Positions 1-6,053 of a DNA stretch of 37,473 nucleotides are shown here, one piece after another. The notes under the pieces are model-generated. The model searched no databases. It had not been told where the DNA came from and saw only the letters and a list, made by a program, of their open reading frames with translations. Numbering within the stretch: the first letter of the stretch is position 1; each line of letters starts with the position of its first letter. The stretch is from a virus. A program made the translations under genes and the position numbers. The stretch lies in IMG/VR virus record IMGVR_UViG_3300015371_000102, positions 1 to 37,473 of that record. One strand, 5' to 3'.

Positions 1-265
1 CCTCGGGTGGCTTAGCGATTTCATTGGGCGTGCTTCCTGATATGACTGGCCCCCATGACCAGCCTGAGCTGGCGAGGTGGTAACGAGGCCAAGCGCCTCG
101 GGTGAACCAGTACATGGTGTCATGCGCAGCCGCCAGATACCGATTGTCTTGCTGTGCGTCTCCTGCCAACGCCAGGGCATGGCGCCCTCCTAACTGCGCG
201 CGGGTGTCGTCTTCGTAGGCCTCTTCGGCCATGTCAGCCCAGCGATCCTCAAGGTCGGCGTTCAT
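1..265 (-). CDS. Hypothetical acidic early protein, partial (runs off the left edge)
   Basis: The frame is open for 88 codons from an ATG at 265 to the window edge. The ATG overlaps the TGA of the upstream gene (ATGA), the usual coupling in this operon. The first 50 residues are acidic and helical in character (MNADLEDRWADMAEEAYEDD), and the region around residues 52-70 is Trp/Tyr-rich. I do not recognise the family. If the window is circular, this frame continues from 37473 and ends at a TGA that overlaps the ATG at 37385, which would restore ATGA coupling to the next gene. Confidence 0.6.
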   Translation of the reverse strand, partial: MNADLEDRWADMAEEAYEDDTRAQLGGRHALALAGDAQQDNRYLAAAHDTMYWFTRGAWPRYHLASSGWSWGPVISGSTPNEIAKPPE

Positions 266-579
266 GCTGCGACCTCAACGCCATCGGCGACGGCAGCAGC
301 GGCGCACCTGTGACACTCGTCCTTGATCGCGTCAAGGTTGAGTTCCTCGGCCGCGTCCTGGTAGGCGCCCCAATAGTCCCAACGCGCCTTGTCGACGGCG
401 TCTTCTTCTTCGGCCGTCTCGGTTGGGTCGGCAATCTGGTCGCCGTTAGCGTCGAACCATTCCCTGCCGTTCTCGTCGTCTTCAATCACGTACTCCTGGC
501 CGTCGATCTCAACAGTCAGCGCCTCAATAAACCGCACTGCGCTTGTTTCGGCCTCTCCCTTGATGGTGATCCTTTTCAC
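262..579 (-). CDS. Hypothetical acidic early protein
   Basis: This encodes 105 residues from a GTG at 579 with a strong GGAGG about 8 nt upstream. The protein is acidic in its middle (residues 35-63 are mostly Asp/Glu) and has a CHRC pair near the C-terminus that could bind metal. It is the first gene of a leftward unit and is translationally coupled to the partial gene downstream. Transcription is expected from the promoter at 618-646, which carries two palindromic operators. No family was recognised. Position and acidity fit a small phage early protein, but that is inference. Confidence 0.7.
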   Translation of the reverse strand: MKRITIKGEAETSAVRFIEALTVEIDGQEYVIEDDENGREWFDANGDQIADPTETAEEEDAVDKARWDYWGAYQDAAEELNLDAIKDECHRCAAAAVADGVEVAA

Positions 580-617
580 GGGTCTTGCCTCCTGCTTGGT
601 AGGTGCTCAATACCTAG

Positions 618-646
618 ATTCTGTCAAACGGCTTTACCGTTGTCAA
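618..646 (-). promoter_or_regulatory. Early leftward promoter
   Basis: Read leftward there is a perfect -35 TTGACA (646-641), a 17-bp spacer and a -10-like CAGAAT (623-618), about 30 nt upstream of the SD of the gene starting at 579. Architecture and spacing are the same as in the promoter at 1149-1177, which supports a real sigma70-type promoter even though the -10 matches only 4 of 6 positions. Confidence 0.6.
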
Positions 647-656
647 CCTACTTGAC
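623..656. promoter_or_regulatory. Paired operator, GTCAA-N5-TTGAC type
   Basis: A perfect palindrome GTCAACCTACTTGAC lies at 642-656. An imperfect one at 623-637 has a TTTAC half-site. Their centres are 19 bp apart. One covers the -35 and the other covers the spacer and the edge of the -10. The same pair with the same spacing recurs at 1154-1187. This position would let a dimeric repressor block RNA polymerase. Confidence 0.6.
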
Positions 657-693
657 TCACGTGTTCAGTATGTGGGACAGGCTGAGGGCATGA

Positions 694-732
694 GAAAACC
701 CCGCTGTCATGATTGGGGGCAGCGGGGTTTTC
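694..732 (-). terminator. Rho-independent-like terminator
   Basis: A perfect 13-bp inverted repeat, GAAAACCCCGCTG (694-706) and CAGCGGGGTTTTC (720-732), has a 13-nt loop. The arms end in A4/T4, so it can act in both directions. It sits 24 nt beyond the stop of the leftward gene 757-1110 and before the next promoter. Confidence 0.8.
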
Positions 733-756
733 AGCGAACCGGGGATGGCTCAGCCT

Positions 757-1110
757 CTAGCGTAAACGCATCACCTCCTCTACGCGCGCAATAGCGGCAG
801 CCGACGCGCTGACCGTGTCAGTAATCACAGCCGGCCGCTCAAGGTCGGAGGGGATGACGTTGAAATAGGTCCGGCCCTCATTGTCGATGCCGGCAACCTC
901 TACATCTCCTTGGCCGATCTTCTTGGCCAGTGCGAGAGCCGCGCGCCATGACAACCATGTGCAGTCGTCGCACGTCAAGGCCTCATCGGGTGCGAAGCGG
1001 AATCGCTCACCCTTGTGCTCGCCGCTGATCACAGTGGCTGTTGCGCTCTCGGGATAGAGGCCGGCCGTCCTGCGGAACCTGACCTTAGTGCGTATCTGTG
1101 CTGTGCTCAT
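757..1110 (-). CDS. Hypothetical early protein
   Basis: This encodes 117 residues starting at the ATG at 1110, with AAAGGAAG 5-6 nt upstream. The sequence is mixed alpha/beta with a CDDC pair near residue 47. The C-terminal third reads like a small compact domain. It is a monocistronic unit: its own operator-controlled promoter lies at 1149-1177 and a strong terminator follows at 694-732. That independent control suggests an early or regulatory role, but no family was recognised. Confidence 0.7.
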   Translation of the reverse strand: MSTAQIRTKVRFRRTAGLYPESATATVISGEHKGERFRFAPDEALTCDDCTWLSWRAALALAKKIGQGDVEVAGIDNEGRTYFNVIPSDLERPAVITDTVSASAAAIARVEEVMRLR

Positions 1111-1117
1111 GCGGGCT

Positions 1118-1131
1118 TCCTTTCGGTAGTG
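1118..1131 (-). promoter_or_regulatory. Conserved leader motif containing the SD (copy 1)
   Basis: Read leftward this is CACTACCGAAAGGA. The 3' end is the Shine-Dalgarno of the gene starting at 1110. The upstream CACTACCG is more conserved than an SD requires and recurs at 1793, 35454 and 37394. Confidence 0.55.
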
Positions 1132-1148
1132 GTGTGCTCAGAACCCTC

Positions 1149-1177
1149 ATTCTGTCAAACCGTTTGACCAGTGTCAA
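1149..1177 (-). promoter_or_regulatory. Early leftward promoter
   Basis: There is a -35 TTGACA (1177-1172), a 17-bp spacer and a -10-like CAGAAT (1154-1149), upstream of the gene starting at 1110. Its layout matches that of 618-646. Confidence 0.6.
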
Positions 1178-1187
1178 GTAGGTTGAC
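1154..1187. promoter_or_regulatory. Paired operator, GTCAA-N5-TTGAC type
   Basis: Two perfect 15-bp palindromes, GTCAAACCGTTTGAC (1154-1168) and GTCAAGTAGGTTGAC (1173-1187), have centres 19 bp apart, just under two helical turns. They cover the spacer and the -35 of the promoter. This is the best pair in the window. Confidence 0.65.
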
Positions 1188-1209
1188 GACAGTGTTGGGA
1201 AGATAGAAA

Positions 1210-1254
1210 CCGCCCACCCCTGAAGCATGCGAACACGCTCCAAGGGGTGGGCGG
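1210..1254 (-). terminator. Hairpin terminator after the membrane protein gene
   Basis: A 12-bp inverted repeat, CCGCCCACCCCT (1210-1221) and AGGGGTGGGCGG (1243-1254), is followed by TTTCTAT in the leftward direction. It lies 21 nt past the stop of the gene 1276-1785. Confidence 0.7.
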
Positions 1255-1275
1255 GAGGGCTAGCGACTCAAGCCT

Positions 1276-1785
1276 CTACGCAGGCTCGCACCACGTGACT
1301 TGCTCGTCGTCATGCTGACGGCCGACCGCCACCACAGCCACCTGGAAGTCCTTTGCAGTGTGCCGATGCTTCAGAGCGAAGCTCACCGTCTGGCCGGGCA
1401 CAATCCGAGCCGACCGGACAGGCCAACCGTCACCCTTCAGCCACACCTGAACGAGACCGCGAGCTCCGAGCGACGTGACCGTGAGCCGACCGCGATACAC
1501 ATCGAACCCGCACGGCGGATCGCCCACCACAGCAGCAGCGACAACCGGCGCCGGCGAAGCCCCATTAGTAAAGCCCCCCTCCGCGAACCCCGCAGCAGCC
1601 AGCCCCACAGTCAACCCGCCCATAGCGAGCCCAACAAAAAAGCCCCTCAGCCCCTGGTACCTGGCCCTACGTACGGGGACAGGGGCAGACCAAGGACGTA
1701 CTAACACGCCTGCACGTACGCCTGCATTGGGCATACGTACGCTCGCATTAGGTGTGAGCCCGGTGCGTGGTGGTGTTGTGCGCAT
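1276..1785 (-). CDS. Single-pass membrane or secreted protein of unknown function
   Basis: This encodes 169 residues from the ATG at 1785; an upstream ATG in the same frame lies before the leader motif and is less likely. Residues 1-45 are Arg/Pro-rich and include a short duplicated PNA-VR segment. One hydrophobic helix follows at about residues 46-68 (GFFVGLAMGGLTVGLAAAGF). The remaining 100 residues have two Cys (PPCGF and TWCEP) that could form a disulfide outside the cell. The topology suggests a type II anchored extracytoplasmic domain. Possible roles include superinfection exclusion, but I do not recognise the family. Confidence 0.7.
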   Translation of the reverse strand: MRTTPPRTGLTPNASVRMPNAGVRAGVLVRPWSAPVPVRRARYQGLRGFFVGLAMGGLTVGLAAAGFAEGGFTNGASPAPVVAAAVVGDPPCGFDVYRGRLTVTSLGARGLVQVWLKGDGWPVRSARIVPGQTVSFALKHRHTAKDFQVAVVAVGRQHDDEQVTWCEPA

Positions 1786-1792
1786 AGTGCGC

Positions 1793-1806
1793 TCTTTTCG
1801 GTAGTG
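1793..1806 (-). promoter_or_regulatory. Conserved leader motif (copy 2)
   Basis: Read leftward this is CACTACCGAAAAGA, 7 nt before the ATG at 1785. It is the same motif as at 1118, with a weaker SD. Confidence 0.5.
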
Positions 1807-1946
1807 ATGTGCCCCCACTGTACCACATACGGGACAGCGTGGCAGGCTGCAGCGGAAGGGGGGTGCCTTGGATCCTCCGCGCGCGTAGAGGGCCGACAGT
1901 TGGGGTACCCATATATTTCTATATTTTCATGATCATTATTTGTGTC

Positions 1947-1964
1947 AGTGTAAGGTGATAACAT
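1947..1964 (-). promoter_or_regulatory. 18-bp TTACACT box (site A)
   Basis: Read leftward this is ATGTTATCACCTTACACT, 17 of 18 identical to the site at 29790. The TACACT could be a -10 firing toward the gene at 1785 with a leader of about 150 nt. It lies in the A+T-rich divergent region 1786-2026, which otherwise holds only the leader motif. Confidence 0.5.
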
Positions 1965-2026
1965 TTTAGAAATTTCGGTAGGGAACCCGCCCACCCGCCC
2001 ACCAGAAATTGGGGGAGTTGTTGATC

Positions 2027-2212
2027 ATGGCAGAGCAGATCAAGTTGAAGCGTAAGTATGTGGTGGGGCAGACGAACGGACGGTACCGTTCCGGCCATAA
2101 CGACAGCGGCGCGGCTCGGAAGAAGAAGCAGGGGGAGACGCAGGTGTCGACTGCGGTGATGGTCCTGCTGCCTAATGGCAAGCTGCGGATGCTCTCATCT
2201 AAGGGAAGTTGA
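2027..2212 (+). CDS. Small basic protein
   Basis: This encodes 61 residues from an ATG at 2027 with GGGGGAG nine nt upstream. A TTG at 2009 in the same frame precedes the SD and is rejected. The protein is Lys/Arg-rich (KLKRKY near the start and ARKKKQ at about residue 30) with a short hydrophobic strand near residues 44-54. It is the first gene of the long rightward operon of tiny genes. Nucleic-acid binding is possible from charge alone. Confidence 0.6.
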   Translation: MAEQIKLKRKYVVGQTNGRYRSGHNDSGAARKKKQGETQVSTAVMVLLPNGKLRMLSSKGS

Positions 2213-2214
2213 TC

Positions 2215-2439
2215 ATGGCTAAGGATGACAACCAGTTTTGGTCTGAGTCTCATCTCAGTTCTGCAAGGGGCTGGTTTGATCGCTTGCATGAGCAGCTCGC
2301 GGACAGTCCTGGAGCTGCTGTTTCGCGTGATAATGCGCGTACGTATCTTCTGGCGTCGATCGCTTACTCGTTGGCTGATATTGCGGGCGAGCTGGAGAAG
2401 TTGAAGCTCACCATCGACGCAGCCTCTTATAGGCGTTGA
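2215..2439 (+). CDS. Small helical protein
   Basis: This encodes 74 residues; AAGGGAAG sits 6 nt before the ATG at 2215. The C-terminal half is a predicted helix with a regular Leu/Ala/Ile pattern (YLLASIAYSLADIAGELEKL). The start lies in the 10-mer TTGATCATGG, which also begins the genes at 2027 and 2442. Its helix pattern resembles that of the next gene, so the two may be distant paralogues. Confidence 0.65.
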   Translation: MAKDDNQFWSESHLSSARGWFDRLHEQLADSPGAAVSRDNARTYLLASIAYSLADIAGELEKLKLTIDAASYRR

Positions 2440-2441
2440 TC

Positions 2442-2660
2442 ATGGTTAGGTCGAATCGGGAGATTGTTGAAGAGAAGCTGCAGACTGCGTCGGTGCTGAA
2501 TCCTGGCGAGCGTGACCTTTTGTTGGTGCGGACGAATCTGCTGATTGTTGATGCGCTCGAGCGGATCCTGGACGAGCTGCGACCCGCTGTGCGGTACGTC
2601 ACTGATCAGGCGGAGCGTGAGGAGTATGAGCGCGCGATGGACCGCGACATGCCGAGATGA
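2442..2660 (+). CDS. Small helical protein, possible paralogue of the preceding gene
   Basis: This encodes 72 residues from the ATG in the third TTGATCATGG. It is highly charged, with a central amphipathic segment (LLVRTNLLIVDALERILDEL) comparable to the one in the preceding protein. The SD is weak, so translation probably depends on coupling to the stop just upstream. Function unknown. Confidence 0.6.
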   Translation: MVRSNREIVEEKLQTASVLNPGERDLLLVRTNLLIVDALERILDELRPAVRYVTDQAEREEYERAMDRDMPR

Positions 2661-2839
2661 TCATTGTGGCGGCGCCGTGGCTGCATTTGATCACGTGGAC
2701 GAACTACGGCGGTTGGGCGTGGCTGCTGATGACACCTCACCGGTTGTTGCGTTCGGGCCGGCTCAAATTGACGATCGATGACGCGCTGGCTTTTTGTTAC
2801 TGCCCAATCGAAGGCGCCGAGGAAGGTGACTGGCGATGA
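2657..2839 (+). CDS. Small Trp-rich protein
   Basis: This encodes 60 residues coupled by ATGA to the upstream gene. The N-terminal 25 residues are hydrophobic and aromatic (four Trp), and a CYC motif lies near residue 48. The hydrophobic start could be a membrane association segment, but it is interrupted by polar residues. No family was recognised. Confidence 0.5.
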   Translation: MIIVAAPWLHLITWTNYGGWAWLLMTPHRLLRSGRLKLTIDDALAFCYCPIEGAEEGDWR

Positions 2840-3015
2840 TTCCGCTGTCCGAGTTCGAGATCCACGCATCCGGCGACATCGTGGGCGATCTGGCGGAGTC
2901 GTGGGTGACGATCGTCCACAAGAGGTGCGGTGCGTCGCTCGGCGAATGGGACATGATCGACCTAGAGGACGCAGTCGAACAAGCCGTCAACCACAAATGC
3001 GAGCCGCAGCGATGA
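2836..3015 (+). CDS. Small hypothetical protein (59 aa)
   Basis: The ATG at 2836 overlaps the previous TGA and the frame ends at 3013-3015, which overlaps the next ATG. The product is acidic and helical (MIPLSEFEIHASGDIVGDLA at the start) with two Cys. Continuous stop/start coupling on both sides is the main evidence. Function unknown. Confidence 0.6.
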   Translation: MIPLSEFEIHASGDIVGDLAESWVTIVHKRCGASLGEWDMIDLEDAVEQAVNHKCEPQR

Positions 3016-3308
3016 TCTGCATCCATCCCGGCTGCACAGCAACCGACACCCGGCTTTACGGCATCGGCTACTCCTGCCCACGGCACACACCCGCGAAATT
3101 GGCCGGTAGGCCGGAACCGGACGAGCTCGTCGACAAAAACCGTGACTATGTGGCGTTACGAAGCTCTAGAGGAACCCCGTGGGTGTTCTCACAAGCCGAT
3201 TCGCGGCTCGTCGATCTGCGGGCTATCGCATCTGGTCGGCGACGGTCGGTGGCGTCGCAGTATCGTGCTGCCCGTTCCGAACTCGCCCAACGGAAGACCC
3301 AACGATGA
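3012..3308 (+). CDS. Small zinc-finger-like protein
   Basis: This encodes 98 residues from the ATG at 3012, coupled to the previous gene. The N-terminus has Cys3, His5, Cys8 and then CPRH at about residues 22-25, a pattern consistent with one zinc site. The remainder is Arg-rich and probably helical. Such Cys/His mini-proteins are common in actinophage early regions; DNA or RNA binding is inferred only. Confidence 0.6.
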   Translation: MICIHPGCTATDTRLYGIGYSCPRHTPAKLAGRPEPDELVDKNRDYVALRSSRGTPWVFSQADSRLVDLRAIASGRRRSVASQYRAARSELAQRKTQR

Positions 3309-3436
3309 AAAACCTGCGCGATGTGATCGTCTCCTACCTCGACGCCTTCTACTCCGGCGTACCGCTCCGACAGGTCCCCGCCTTTGCCGCGTTTCTGCGG
3401 TCGGAGCGGGCCGGCGCGCGCAGGCTCACCGGATGA
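3305..3436 (+). CDS. Small hypothetical protein (43 aa)
   Basis: This encodes 43 residues with ATGA overlaps at both ends. The sequence has an amphipathic N-terminal helix (MKNLRDVIVSYLDAFYSG) and a basic tail. Coupling on both sides and good composition support it despite its size. Confidence 0.5.
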   Translation: MKNLRDVIVSYLDAFYSGVPLRQVPAFAAFLRSERAGARRLTG

Positions 3437-3672
3437 AGCGCACCTGGACCGGCACCGATGCTGAGCTGTACGCCCACGCCGTCACCATCGCAGCCAACCC
3501 AGCAGCCCAAACCCCAGGCGCCCTCAACCACCGACGACCACCCAAGACGGCACCCGCTGAGACGTACGAGAAAGAACCCCTCTGCTACATCTGCGGCAAC
3601 ACCAAATCACGCTGTGAACGCCAACAAGACTGGGAAATTGAACACGGCTACCAAATCCTGGAGGCCAAATGA
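3433..3672 (+). CDS. Small Cys-motif protein
   Basis: This encodes 79 residues coupled by ATGA at both ends. The C-terminal part contains CYICGN followed by RCERQ and an IEHGY segment, giving a likely zinc site of three Cys plus His. The N-terminal 45 residues are Pro/Ala-rich. Function unknown. Confidence 0.6.
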   Translation: MKRTWTGTDAELYAHAVTIAANPAAQTPGALNHRRPPKTAPAETYEKEPLCYICGNTKSRCERQQDWEIEHGYQILEAK

Positions 3673-3854
3673 AACCCAACCTAATATCTGTGCGCTGGTG
3701 GGACGGCTACCTAGAAGAATTCCAGGCAGAAGAAGTCCGCTTCGGATCAGACCTCCTATGGATGCGACTAACCAACGGATCAAATCGCCACATACCTCTC
3801 CGCATGGTCCGCTGGTTCAGCCTCTCCCAAGAAAGCCACAGCACCAGTGTCTGA
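3669..3854 (+). CDS. Small hypothetical protein
   Basis: This encodes 61 residues coupled by ATGA. It is Trp-rich with alternating hydrophobic and polar residues that suggest a small beta fold (ISVRWWDGYLEEFQAEEVRF). No family was recognised. Confidence 0.55.
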   Translation: MKPNLISVRWWDGYLEEFQAEEVRFGSDLLWMRLTNGSNRHIPLRMVRWFSLSQESHSTSV

Positions 3855-3975
3855 GTTCACGGTCACCTGGCTAGTCGTCATAAGCACAGGATTAGCCATA
3901 GCCGCATACCTGCTAATTCTCCGCTGGTTCTATCTCCGCGGCCGCTCAGGAAAGGCCCCATATGCCGACCGTTGA
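3847..3975 (+). CDS. Small single-pass membrane protein (42 aa)
   Basis: A GTG at 3847 starts a 42-residue frame that overlaps the previous stop by 8 nt. Residues 6-26 form a clear transmembrane helix (VTWLVVISTGLAIAAYLLIL), followed by a positive RWFYLRGR stretch, so the C-terminus is predicted to be cytoplasmic. It overlaps the next gene by 14 nt. Function unknown. Confidence 0.5.
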   Translation: MSEFTVTWLVVISTGLAIAAYLLILRWFYLRGRSGKAPYADR

Positions 3976-4162
3976 AGGCCACCAAACCCAATGCCCACAC
4001 TGCCAAGGCAAACTCGACCCCAACCGAACCCACTGCAACGTAGCCAAACAACCCTCATCAACTTGCAACTGGCTGTCCTGCCCCCACTGCCGCTCCAGGG
4101 TTACATTGCAAGGCCGGCACGATCACTTCCAATCCAGGCATCCCCGACCCGCACGTGTTTGA
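3962..4162 (+). CDS. Small zinc-ribbon-like protein
   Basis: This encodes 66 residues from the ATG at 3962 with GGAAAGG 5 nt upstream. Two CPHC pairs, about 30 residues apart (near residues 11 and 40), plus two more Cys between them make a zinc ribbon likely. The C-terminus is His/Arg-rich. Nucleic-acid binding is a reasonable inference from the ribbon, but the target is unknown. Confidence 0.65.
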   Translation: MPTVEGHQTQCPHCQGKLDPNRTHCNVAKQPSSTCNWLSCPHCRSRVTLQGRHDHFQSRHPRPARV

Positions 4163-4316
4163 AACAGCAGAAGACGCAGAAGCCAACGCAACCCCCATCA
4201 CCCCCGAGAGGAAGGCCGCCATCATGAACAAGATCAGCGGCCTACTCAAAAACGTCAACGACGAACCAGGCATGCAGCATGCCGTGGAGGCCGAAAAAGC
4301 AAAGGCGCCTAAATGA
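4155..4316 (+). CDS. Small acidic helical protein (53 aa)
   Basis: A GTG at 4155 overlaps the previous stop and the frame ends at 4316, coupled by ATGA to the next gene. The protein is Glu/Ala/Lys-rich. The alternative start is the ATG at 4221-4226 in the same frame; it has a better SD (GAGAGGAAGG) and would give about 30 residues. Protein-like composition continues upstream of that ATG, so the longer form is preferred. Confidence 0.5.
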   Translation: MFETAEDAEANATPITPERKAAIMNKISGLLKNVNDEPGMQHAVEAEKAKAPK

Positions 4317-4606
4317 AAACGATCGTCAAGTTCGATAAACCCCTCAAACACCTCAACCCCAACCAAGCCTCCAAATGGCGTGCCTGGCTCATCCTCCACG
4401 GCCTCGACCAACTCGGCATCAAAGAAACCAGCGACCTAATCTGCTACATGCACCCGTTCCCGCCCGTGCACATGTGGTGGACCCGCAACATGACCATTTA
4501 CTGGCAGACATACACCGACGAACGGCGTTACGGCGACGGCTTCGCCTCTCTGGCGTGGTTTGATCAGTCGAAACTGGCGGATCGAGTGTTCGTAAGGGGG
4601 ATCTAG
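4313..4606 (+). CDS. Small hypothetical protein
   Basis: This encodes 97 residues coupled by ATGA to the upstream gene. It is rich in Trp, His and Tyr, with a central MHPFPPVHMWW segment. It ends 3 nt before the phosphodiesterase gene, so the two are probably co-transcribed. No family was recognised. Confidence 0.6.
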   Translation: MKTIVKFDKPLKHLNPNQASKWRAWLILHGLDQLGIKETSDLICYMHPFPPVHMWWTRNMTIYWQTYTDERRYGDGFASLAWFDQSKLADRVFVRGI

Positions 4607-4609
4607 GCG

Positions 4610-5485
4610 ATGGACGCCACAAAACCGGGTAGTCGGCGGAAAATATTGGGAATTGTCGCCTTTCTAGCGGTTTTGGCGGCCCTTTTAGCTGGCTCGGTGC
4701 TGTTTTGGACCGAGTTGAAGGCTGACGGGGCGCCGGTCCTGAAGGCCCCGGCGCCCCGTCTCATCGCCGGACACCGCGGCGCGACCCGCGGCGTCGACGA
4801 AAACACGATTCCGGCGTTCTCGTATGCGCTGCCGTACGCCGACGTCCTCGAAATGGATGTGCGGCTCACAAGCGACAAGAAAATGGTGATCATGCACGAT
4901 GCCACTCTTGATCGGACTACAAACTGCGCTGGACGAGTATCTAGCCGAACTCTCGCGTACATCAAGGCGTGTCGGACCCCTCGAGGAAGCCATCCTCCGT
5001 CGCTGCGCCAGTTTCTCGCCTGGGCAGACGCCCAAACCAAAACCGCCGCCCTCCAGCTCGAGCTGAAAGGCGCCTGGACCCAAGACCAAGTCCAAAGATT
5101 CGTCAACGAAGTCGCCTCATATGATCTTGAGGCAGCCGCATCATCATTCTCCACAGCGAATTTGGCGAAGGTTGAACGGGCCAACGACTCGCTGCCCGAC
5201 GAAACCGCCGGCCGGCACCTCGACACGGTGCTCATCGAAGGCGGAGATCCGACGATGCCGCCCTTTCTCATCTGCGACAGCTACGCCGGCTACGCCAACT
5301 CGATCTCCTACCTCAAAAAGACCTACGTCGACGCACTGCAGCAGGTGTGCAACCCGCCCACCTATGCCGCCGTCTACGGGTCGATAGACAGCGACCCCGA
5401 CTACCAGACGGCGTACGACACAACCGCCGACATGTGGATCGTCGAGGACGCCAAAGACGCCCGGAGGTGGCTAAACAGCCGATGA
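4610..5485 (+). CDS. Membrane-anchored glycerophosphodiester phosphodiesterase
   Basis: This encodes 291 residues from the ATG at 4610 with GGGGG upstream. A hydrophobic anchor spans about residues 12-33 after a Lys/Arg-rich start, so the enzyme should face outside the membrane. The GDPD family signature is complete in the first half: HRG (55-57), ENT (64-66), EMD (81-83) and HD (96-97) followed by LDRTT, then LELK at about 150-153. GDPD enzymes hydrolyse glycerophosphodiesters, metal-dependently, to glycerol-3-phosphate plus an alcohol. Total length is near the usual 240-300. In a phage, an outward-facing GDPD could act on glycerol-phosphate wall polymers or lipid-derived diesters; that role is inferred. 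Confidence 0.88.
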   Translation: MDATKPGSRRKILGIVAFLAVLAALLAGSVLFWTELKADGAPVLKAPAPRLIAGHRGATRGVDENTIPAFSYALPYADVLEMDVRLTSDKKMVIMHDATLDRTTNCAGRVSSRTLAYIKACRTPRGSHPPSLRQFLAWADAQTKTAALQLELKGAWTQDQVQRFVNEVASYDLEAAASSFSTANLAKVERANDSLPDETAGRHLDTVLIEGGDPTMPPFLICDSYAGYANSISYLKKTYVDALQQVCNPPTYAAVYGSIDSDPDYQTAYDTTADMWIVEDAKDARRWLNSR

Positions 5486-5646
5486 TCACCCTCGACATGC
5501 TCGACGCCGTGACGCTACGCAAGGCCGCTGCGGTCCTCGAGAGTCGTGCAATAAATCCTCGCCGCCTCTTCCTGCGGGCTACCTGTAGGGCGTTGAGGAA
5601 CATTGCCGAAGAGGTCGAGACGGGAAGGGCCCCGGTGAAGCGATGA
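5482..5646 (+). CDS. Small hypothetical protein (54 aa)
   Basis: This encodes 54 residues with ATGA overlaps at both ends, between the phosphodiesterase and the HNH gene. It is basic and helical, Arg/Ala/Leu-rich. Function unknown. Confidence 0.55.
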   Translation: MITLDMLDAVTLRKAAAVLESRAINPRRLFLRATCRALRNIAEEVETGRAPVKR

Positions 5647-5954
5647 CCTACCTCAGCCCGGAGTACAAGGCCTACATTGCATCAGACGAATGGCAGACGA
5701 TGCGGCAACGGAAATTCCGCCAAGTCGGGAAACGCTGCCAAGACTGCGGCCTAGAACCGGGCACGGGCGTGTGGATGCATGTGCACCACCTCACCTACGA
5801 ACGCCTCGGCCACGAGCTGCTCCGTGATCTCCGCGTGCTGTGTGACGGCCCGATGTCTAGGAACTGTCACGACCGGGCCCATGAGATGAAGCGGCAGGGG
5901 CAGCATTATTCGGGTCGCTCGAGGTCGTGGTGGCGGGAGCTACTGGGGATTTGA
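5643..5954 (+). CDS. HNH endonuclease
   Basis: This encodes 103 residues. CQDC (32-35) and LC...NC (67 and 75) supply the structural zinc Cys, and HVHHLTYERLG (46-56) plus CHDRAH (75-80) make the beta-beta-alpha-metal active site. Length and layout are typical of free-standing phage HNH nucleases. In many siphophages such a gene lies beside the terminase and assists cos cleavage. Here no terminase follows, so it could equally be a selfish or host-directed nuclease. Confidence 0.85.
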   Translation: MTYLSPEYKAYIASDEWQTMRQRKFRQVGKRCQDCGLEPGTGVWMHVHHLTYERLGHELLRDLRVLCDGPMSRNCHDRAHEMKRQGQHYSGRSRSWWRELLGI

Positions 5955-6028
5955 GGTGGCCCCGGCCGACTCGTCGCTTCCCCCGCCGACCGGGACCACG
6001 TTGCGACGTTAGCATCTTTCACACTGTC

Positions 6029-6046
6029 ATGTGACGGCTATACACT
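6029..6046 (+). promoter_or_regulatory. 18-bp TACACT box with leaderless start (site G)
   Basis: ATGTGACGGCTATACACT ends 7 nt before the ATG at 6054. TACACT fits the TANNNT -10, and a TTCACA 17 bp upstream (6018-6023) is a fair -35. The spacing puts the transcription start at or near the A of ATG. Confidence 0.6.
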
Positions 6047-6053
6047 TTTGCGC

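Noticed and set aside
1701-1994. Leftward 97-codon frame across the divergent region near 1.8 kb
   Set aside because: It overlaps the start of the membrane protein gene, runs through the leader motif and A+T-rich region, and its composition is not protein-like.
5643-5954. HNH gene taken as a marker of an adjacent terminase
   Set aside because: The following genes are small membrane and Cys-rich proteins, with no terminase subunits.
5956-6000. Inverted repeat after the HNH gene as a rightward terminator
   Set aside because: Two mismatches occur in the rightward RNA and no T-run follows. It pairs better (with G-U) in leftward RNA, where no gene needs it.
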